A stretch of DNA of 64,000 nucleotides from Ischnura elegans (taxonomy: Eukaryota > Arthropoda > Insecta > Odonata > Coenagrionidae). The position numbers and the translations under genes are program-made. Location: contig NC_060258.1 of the NCBI RefSeq assembly GCF_921293095.1, positions 6,896,607 through 6,960,606 of the forward strand. The letters are read 5' to 3'. Positions 57,483-64,000 of the stretch are shown here, in pieces (position 1 is the stretch's first letter; each line of letters begins with the position of its first letter). The notes under the pieces are model-generated. The model was not told where the DNA came from, ran no database searches, and worked only from the letters and a program-made list of their open reading frames with translations.

Positions 57483-57650
57483 TTTTAAGTCGACTAAATC
57501 ATATAAGGCATCCTCTACAGTTATCTGGCTTGCTACAATTGAAGTGAATATGTTATAATAATAATCATTTTTCTTCATGCAAAGTCTGCACGGGGTGCCC
57601 TCGGAATTCCTGTCTAGAGAATCCGAATAATTCCCAGTGGTAGCATTCAT
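57483..57650 (-). CDS. Exon 1: start codon and first half of the ZAD domain
   Basis: ATG at 57,650-57,648; 56 codons to the donor GTAAGT after 57,483. The frame is open upstream to 57,677 only through a non-ATG codon, so this ATG is preferred. After about 18 residues comes the first zinc pair, CRLC (residues 21-24), then YYYNIFTSIVASQITVEDAL, the usual ZAD spacing. Phase 0 exit matches exon 2. No promoter motif was recognised upstream. Confidence 0.85.
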
Positions 57651-59256
57651 GTTGTCACAGTCTCTAAACCAGTTCACTCCTCAAGCTAAACATCCACACA
57701 GCACTCAGTTATTACAAAATTCCTAATAAATTACGATCATTTCCATGAAGTACAACAATGCAATAACATGAGACTTATTAAGAAAAAGGGCGTGTTAGGC
57801 TCACATTTAAATGTGACCTCAAAAAGAAATCACATCGCAGCTGAGTAATCAGCAAATACTTCAAGAAATTCCATGTTTATTGACGTTCTACGATATAACA
57901 GACCAAGGTAGAAAGGTTTGGTTCAGATGCCAGACTTTAGTTGCGTTTCTGACCACTAGAGAAAAACGTATGCAATAGGCCTACAATCGATAAATGAGGT
58001 ATTTGCAACGATGAGATATATCTAATTGAGCTTAATTGCATTTTTTTAACATGAATATTTAAAAACTCTTTAATTTCAGCGTTCAAGATATTTTGTAACC
58101 TTTTTCATATTTAAAGACCTTAAATGAACTGTGACCGTGGGGAAGCTGAAGTCGGCCTTAAATTCAGTTTCTGGCCTAAGAATAGAATAATAATTAAACA
58201 AAAATTATATTACTACCAAAAATTTAAAGAAAATTGACGAATATAAATTAAATTTCCCTATATTTTTTCAAATGGAAAGAAATTTGTCTTGAAACGCGGA
58301 TGTTTGGCCTGTTCTATAGGTGGGCTGTTTGCGGATAAAATGGGAACTAGATATCACCGATTCTAATCTGAGGCTTGATTGCATGTTCTTTGATTAACAA
58401 GTAAACGTTGCGGATCGATCTTGGTCGTGCATGTTGTGTTCGTAAGATTTACAATCATGTCATAAATTGTTGAAAATATTCTCAGCCCTTGCTATTGAGT
58501 CGTGAAATGTTGCGATTGTTGTTCGTTGTTGGCGTCGTTGGTCCTTTCGTTGAGCATAATAATCATAAGTATTTTTTTTTCAAACATCAACGTACTGAAT
58601 GCAGTTTCCTTGTGCGATTTTGAGATCTTTGTCGGTGAGTACATGATGTCTTTGACGATGTACCTGATTTAAACAGTGAATGAGATATTGAAGTGAAAAC
58701 ATGAGTCGCACCAGCGGGATTTTCACGGAATCTTCAGGAAGGAATTGCTGACTTAGTAGGAAAAATCATGATTATTATTACAACATATTCACTTCGAATG
58801 TAGCATGCAATAGTATCTGTGAAGTATGCCCTACATGATTCAGTCGGCTTACATGTGAGTGGCACATTAAATGCTATCGATTTTCTATACAATGGTGCTT
58901 CATTAATTTTGTTTTTTCCAAGATAATTACGAGATCTGTTGATGTATAATGATGCATGTGCCTTTATGACCAAAATCACTTTTGTAAATGCTTAGTTTAT
59001 TTTCTGTTTTTAAGTTCATTTGTTGTTTTTTATTTGTGAGCATGTTTGCTTTTATTTTGATTTCTTTTATTTCTTTGTTTGAGACGATGCTATGGTGATA
59101 AAAGATATATAATAAATTGTTAATGAGAGAGTCATCTTGAAGAGGGCGTAATAAAAGTGTATTGAGAATAAAACAGAGTTTCTAGTGATATTTACATGAA
59201 TTTAATCGCAGTGATACTAATTGATAGTGTTAATAATTTGTTTATTTATATCTCAG
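57651..59256. other. Intergenic region between divergent ZAD sequences
   Basis: About 1.6 kb separates the minus-strand ZAD start from the plus-strand ZAD-like exon. I find no CxxC-containing first ZAD exon on the plus strand. Possible 5' untranslated sequence with a donor GTGAGT near 58,634. Confidence 0.4.
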
Positions 59257-59391
59257 ATTGCTGTGGGAGATGGCCTGCCCACTACCAGACCAGTGTGCTT
59301 GAGGAAACTAACGGAATACAGTGTTTTGAAAAAGATTTTATCATCACCAGACGCAGTTCTGACAGAAAGTTTGCCGAGTAGTTGCTGCAGG
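59257..59391 (+). pseudogene. Paralogous ZAD second exon, opposite strand
   Basis: Acceptor TATCTCAG, donor GTGAGT, 45 codons in phase 0. It reads IAVGDGLPTTRPVCLRKLTE and continues SSPDAVLTESL, aligned to exon 2 of the minus-strand gene with one codon fewer. The deletion removes the first Cys of the CPLC pair, so this copy cannot complete a normal ZAD zinc site. Its splice sites are intact, so it may still be transcribed. No first exon was found. Confidence 0.65.
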
Positions 59392-60272
59392 GTGAGTACT
59401 TTCCCTTTTCTCTTATTTGATGACTGACGTGGTGTAAGTATGGCAGAGTTAGGGGTGACACTCTTCGGTTTTGGTCGACAACAGTAGGAATCTTGAAAGA
59501 AAAATTTTGCGGACTGAAATATTTGTTGTATAAAGTTGTGAGGATTAACTCTATATTTTAATCGATTAAATTCTTGGTGATACAATTGGAGAAATATAAT
59601 GTTGTAGTACTACCGGTGGCCATTAATTGGAATACTAACTATAAAGGCGCTTCGATTAACGGTCAAAAGATAATTTAGCATACCTTTTGGTAATCTACAA
59701 TAATAGGGCACATGAAAGGTCCTCGTCCATGGTCTACGGAAAAAATGTAACAAGTCTAAATTCCCATAAACGGTTTTTCCTTATCTCTGAGCACTTGGCA
59801 GGATGCTATTTATGTTGCAGTTGGTTTTTCAGTGCCAAAGACTGAAGACATTTCATCTTCTGGTAAAACTTAGTGTTTAATAGACAATGATATTTAGGAA
59901 AGTTTGGGATTCGAATTCACCCTTTATCAACTTAGCAAGGCAATGCACACACATGACTCTTCCATACTCTATTTTTTTAAGAACAAAGAAACCTCTGACC
60001 ATATGCTAAATAATGAAATGTGAGAGACCTTGAAAATAGTTTGTTGATCGGCTGTCAATTTTAGTTCCAAGTGAATGTAAACATATTATATTTCTTTTTT
60101 CTGTGTAAGAAAAGTTTAGAGGGTAATGCATAATTATTGCATGATTGGTTTTGCAAGTTTTAAGGATATGAATATCAGGGTTGTTTAAAAAAATATTTTC
60201 ATGAAATAATTTTGTAGGAGAAGATGACTTTGAGGTTTCTTTTTTCTTAAATGATGTTCTTGGTGCAATGGT
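59392..60272. other. Nothing recognised
   Basis: No supported coding or repeat feature. Confidence 0.5.
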
Positions 60273-60499
60273 AAAGGCCTGTTTACATGGTACCTACCTG
60301 TACTAGTTAATGTCTTCATGTAGGAATGCGTAAATGGACACGAAAAGGCACAGTTTGACCACCCAAATCGTATAAGTGCATGAAGAAAAAATAGAACCTG
60401 TTCTAATATGGTTCATACATGTGTACTTGTTCCATTCTGGTGTACTATAATCGCCCACACATTATCTTGTTCAAGTGTATGCATGGTGTGCACAGGCCA
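60273..60499. mobile_element. MITE related to 55,698-55,909
   Basis: Left end AAAGGCCTGTTTACATGG. A degraded inverse (GTGCACAGGCC) lies near 60,498. Interior words ATGTGTACTTGTTCCA and TGTATGCATGG resemble the other copy. A further AGGGTTGTTTACATGC at about 60,774 may be another fragment. Confidence 0.45.
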
Positions 60500-61737
60500 G
60501 AAAAGAACGGTGGTTATTTTTTGCACATGATTGCTGTGTTATTGTTTTTTTGTCAGTTATAAGGGTTATTTGAAAATAATCATGATAAATAAAATATTTT
60601 TAGCGCAGAAGATTATTTTGTGTGTCGTTTTTGCAACTGTATTAAGTAGGTAATTAACGGTATTACTCCCACTCATCTCTATGGTTTGGTTGAAGAATAG
60701 TAGAAACCATACCTTTGGTCATGAAAACTGAAATTTTCTATCCTGGATATAGTGTATCACAACTGTTTTAAAAAAGGGTTGTTTACATGCAGGCATACTA
60801 AAATTGTAATGATAGAACTCACAATGCTGGTTTAAGTAAAATCTATGATAATCTGGATAGTCGAAGTTGATGTAAATATAATAAACGTGATTATGATGTC
60901 ACAAATTAGCAACTATCATACAAATGGAACAAGTGCATGAAGGTGTCAGATATATTTTGTTAATTTGTTTATAGAATTTTAATTTCATTTTTTAGAATTC
61001 AATGTTGGATATTTTTTACTAGGTAAAATAAGTTTTTAGTGCTTGACCACTTTTAATTTCTTTATGCTCTAATCCATTCACATGCATAATAGAAAGTAGA
61101 AAATAAATTTCTTTAAGCCAGCAAGTATGTTTTTCATAATGATGTAAGCCCCAGAGATAATCTTTAAACACAAAGAAGACATCAAGAATGAAAGAAGTAT
61201 ATCGAAAGCATATGATATGTCAATGGTTTCTATGGTAAGACTTGGGCTTAAATAAAATATATTAAGTGACATTGATAGTTTATAACTCTTTACTCAGAAA
61301 TTCCTGATGTTCTGATTGAGTGCAGGAATAAAAAAAATGTTCATTTTCAATCACTTAAATGTGACAATGACAACCTTCTTCAACATTGCTGCTAAGAATA
61401 TAATTACAATTAAATTAAGGGAATAAAACCACATCTGCACGACCCCTAATACTCTAATCCATATGCATAATATATTTTTCTGTGAAAGGGCCCACTTTGA
61501 GGGCTCAAAGGTCGTTACATTGCCTGAATACGAATCAAGTTTACCTGGTTTCTTCCTGCCTAATTAAATTTCATTTGGTTCAGTAGTATTTAAGCCACTT
61601 AGCTACAGATGGACGTTGCTCAATATTTATTTGAAAGTGTAGATAGAATATTTGAAAATCCTGTTTCATCAAGATTATGAGCATCTCTTCCTTTTTTACT
61701 TTGATGGAGGTGAGTTGCTTATCACAGGTACTTTCTC
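60500..61737. other. Nothing recognised, except duplicated intron sequence at its end
   Basis: Positions 61,655-61,735 match, on the opposite strand, the intron just upstream of exon 7 (CCTGTTTCATCAAGATTAT, then AGGTGAGTTG). The rest holds no feature that I recognise. Confidence 0.5.
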
Positions 61738-61935
61738 TGAAAGGAAATGAGGCGGCTGGTGACGAGTAGGATTTTTCTTCAGAGACGAGGGACTCCATGG
61801 GGGCTGTGAAGTGCCTTCATTCACATCTGCATTCAAAATGCGGTTGGAGGCACTTCACAGCTCACATGCTTTGTCCTTACAACTGTGACACACATTCCTG
61901 TACCGGACTGTAATCTACTGAGAGCCAATGTGTTG
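61738..61935 (+). pseudogene. Relic of a type-A linker exon, opposite strand
   Basis: Aligned with exons 3 and 7, it reads GNEAAGDE, then a stop, then DFSSETRDSMGAV, and ends HIPVPDCNLLRANVL before GTTAGT (a changed GTAAGT donor). The acceptor is also altered. An internal short inverted repeat (GTGAAGTGCCT near 61,807 and its inverse near 61,855) interrupts the middle. With the ZAD exon at 59.3 kb this shows that an inverted, decaying copy of the gene lies here. Confidence 0.6.
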
Positions 61936-64000
61936 GTTAGTTTCTTTCTCATCTAATGTGAAACCTGAGATAAAAACCTCTAGATCCACTAAGTTCTTGG
62001 TGAAAGAAAGGAAGTGAGTTTGCCTAGTAGAAATATTTCTGCGGGAAGTCACTGTCAAATGTGCGAACTTCAGCGGTATGACTTGTATGATATGAGGCAA
62101 AAAGCGTAACCGTAATTATTTTCATTTAAGTAACTCTTAGTTTTAAATCACTAAAACACTGCTAATCTCCTAGGAGAAATGTCTTGTATCTAATGTAGTA
62201 GGCCAATGGTAAACAATCTGAATTCTATTTTCAAGGCAATAGTATTTGGTAAAACATGGCTGGAATGAAAGATTGTTCTGTAAATGTTTAAGCAAAATTA
62301 ATGCTTTACATCAGCTAAAGTGCTAACTCTAAACCTACGGTCACCTCTTAATTAGAATGGGAAAAGCAAAGGAGAACACAATCCAATGTATTAATGAAGT
62401 AAATGGTTCTACAAAAGATAATAATTACCTGGATTTTGTTATCACTCTGCATTAGCAACTTTGCTCTAAAATCTAAAATAGCCCCAGAAAAGTCATCTTG
62501 TGGTGCACAGGATATAAGTTGTATTGTTATGCATTAAAAACACCTCACTTAGCATGAAATGTGCTAGTATGACACTCTTTAGGAACATGTTTATAGTTAA
62601 ATGAGGGGTACCTGAAATAGAAACAAAAATATTATGGGAGGAATTTTTTTATTTGCATGTTCTGATTTACTCACAAGAAGGCAAAAAATTAAAATGAGAA
62701 GACAGACTTAATTGTAAATGTTTCATTTTTTTCTATGAAATTTGAAGACTAATTCATAATGGAGTTTTTGAAATTCCTTTCATCTACAGCTCAAATCCAC
62801 ACTCAGATATTTGGGAGATTACTTTACTCGGTTGCAAATACTTTGGGTGCTGATTGTTAGAAAACTTGTATGTTTACTCAGTGTGGCCCGACGGTGTGCT
62901 GTCTATGGCGTGAAATGCAGCCAGTGCTACATTAAGGCAGCTTTCAGACGAAACAACTTTTCACCGGCCATCATTCACAGCATGATATGCTCAGTGGTAC
63001 GAAATGGTGACAAGCTAAGTTCCCGTTTAGATTGACCAAATGCTTAAGTCTGCTCCTGAATCATTGAAATTAAGCCAAATGATTTAGCCTTAATTTTTCA
63101 TCATTCTTTCTGTAGCAGGCATTGGGGTTTATTTTTGGCCTCTCTGTTTATGCCTCAGCATGCCTGATGTTAAAGGAGATTCCATGGGTGATGGCGTGAC
63201 CAGCGACAACACTATTTTTTTTTACCTAAAATAATTGAAGGTTAAGGTTGACCGATTCTCTCTTTTATAACCTCTTACCAGCTGCATTGAAGACATTATG
63301 CATTGCATAACAGTACCAATAAGTATTCAATTGAGCCATTGGTTCTAAAACTAGCAGACATTTGCATCGTTAAAGCATCATCCTCAATTTTCATGGTTTT
63401 TAAAATTTGTCACTCTCAAACTGATGGGAATAATTTTAGTGTTCTTGCATCCAAACTGTGAGTCATTGGAATGAAAAATAAGGGATATTAAGGCTCGCAA
63501 ACTTGGGAAACATGAATATAAGCGCAATAATTATAATGAGAATAAACTAACATGTAATGAATGAAGCACTATGGAACAGAGGATTTTTATGACTTATCGC
63601 AACTGTGTTCTCTCTCTCATGCTTCTGGTGGTATTGAAATTGATTGCTTCGTTCAGGCAAAAGAGCTCCTCAGAATTGGTTTTCTTGTTTAGTTATACAC
63701 GTTGAATTAAATTTATCACATTGGTATGTACAATGTAATGATGAATTCTTTGAATGAGGACTTTTTCCTGGTAACCTTTGGTCATAAATCTCATCTAAGA
63801 TAACAGTGTCTCCATGGGTTTCCATTACTATGTTGGGCAGTGTCTTTTACTGTTGCGAATTTATTTGATCTAAATGTGTATAATAACATTTATTTTTTCA
63901 GGGTTTGTCAGCCTGCTGCTATTAAAATACAAGCCATGGACATTTAATGATACCCTTCCTGGGAGCTGATGCGCAGCTGTTGATGTTCATATTTTACATT
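61936..64000. other. Nothing recognised
   Basis: I looked for plus-strand copies of type-B and type-C linker exons and found none that is convincing. The frame at 62,811-63,035 has several Cys residues but no family pattern. Confidence 0.45.

Larger units (their letters stand above)
19422..57650 (-). other. ZAD-C2H2 zinc-finger gene, whole locus (13 predicted exons)
   Basis: Predicted exons in transcription order: 57650-57483, 57364-57227, 52799-52632, 51912-51793, 50723-50592, 49426-49295, 46058-45891, 32320-32207, 28778-28644, 27152-27027 (plus a TE), 22303-22231, 22120-22070, 20383-19422. Every boundary has AG acceptor and GT donor except the TE-broken one, and phases agree throughout (0/0 for the first ten, then 0/1, 1/1, 1). 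Joined, they give about 828 residues: ZAD, acidic linker, eight fingers. ZAD domains dimerise and C2H2 arrays bind DNA, so the product is probably a nuclear DNA-binding regulator. Linker modules could be alternative exons; RNA evidence is lacking. Confidence 0.75.

Noticed and set aside
61580-61798. Minus-strand 72-residue frame starting MESLVSEEKSYSS
   Set aside because: The sequence aligns on the plus strand with a type-A linker exon and its intron, so the minus-strand frame is a shadow.

Overview
This window looks like a stretch of an insect (at least arthropod) nuclear genome. It is AT-rich. It carries a ZAD-type C2H2 zinc-finger gene with spliced exons (the ZAD is an arthropod-enriched domain), a nuclear copy of mitochondrial ND2-tRNA-Trp-tRNA-Cys in the usual insect order, and many eukaryotic transposons: piggyBac, hAT-like, pogo-like, Gypsy, Copia, Penelope-like and LINE relics. 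I could not identify the species.

Layout. Positions 1-19,000 hold no host gene that I can support. They contain a perfect 357-bp-arm palindrome at the left edge, short palindrome-rich MITEs, a GAAC-rich tandem repeat, pogo-like ends and a cluster of piggyBac-family remains. The best-resolved of these is a piggyBac relic (12,064-17,484) with a second TTAA element (14,138-17,028) inserted in its subterminal inverted repeat.

Positions 19,035-57,650 (minus strand) are one long host locus. Two ZAD exons (57.5 kb) are followed by nine short linker exons. Seven of these are phase-0 exons in two full copies and one partial copy of a three-exon module, and the ninth is phase 0 to 1. A 51-nt exon and a terminal exon with eight C2H2 fingers follow. 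The finger array ends at a TGA, and about four decayed fingers lie beyond it. If all exons are joined the reading frame stays open through every junction except exon 10, and gives about 828 residues. Exon 10 is broken at its last base by a 3,026-bp hAT-like element with 631-bp terminal inverted repeats and an 8-bp target duplication. Introns hold a nearly complete Gypsy-type LTR retrotransposon (37,054-45,263), a 2.4-kb element with a 3-bp duplication, Penelope and LINE relics, two small piggyBac MITEs, a pogo-like transposase relic, the mitochondrial copy and a Copia relic.

Positions 57,651-64,000 contain, on the opposite strand, a ZAD second-half exon that lacks one zinc ligand and a stop-containing relic of one linker exon. 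I read this as a diverged inverted paralogue of the same gene. The rest of that end is unannotated apart from one MITE.
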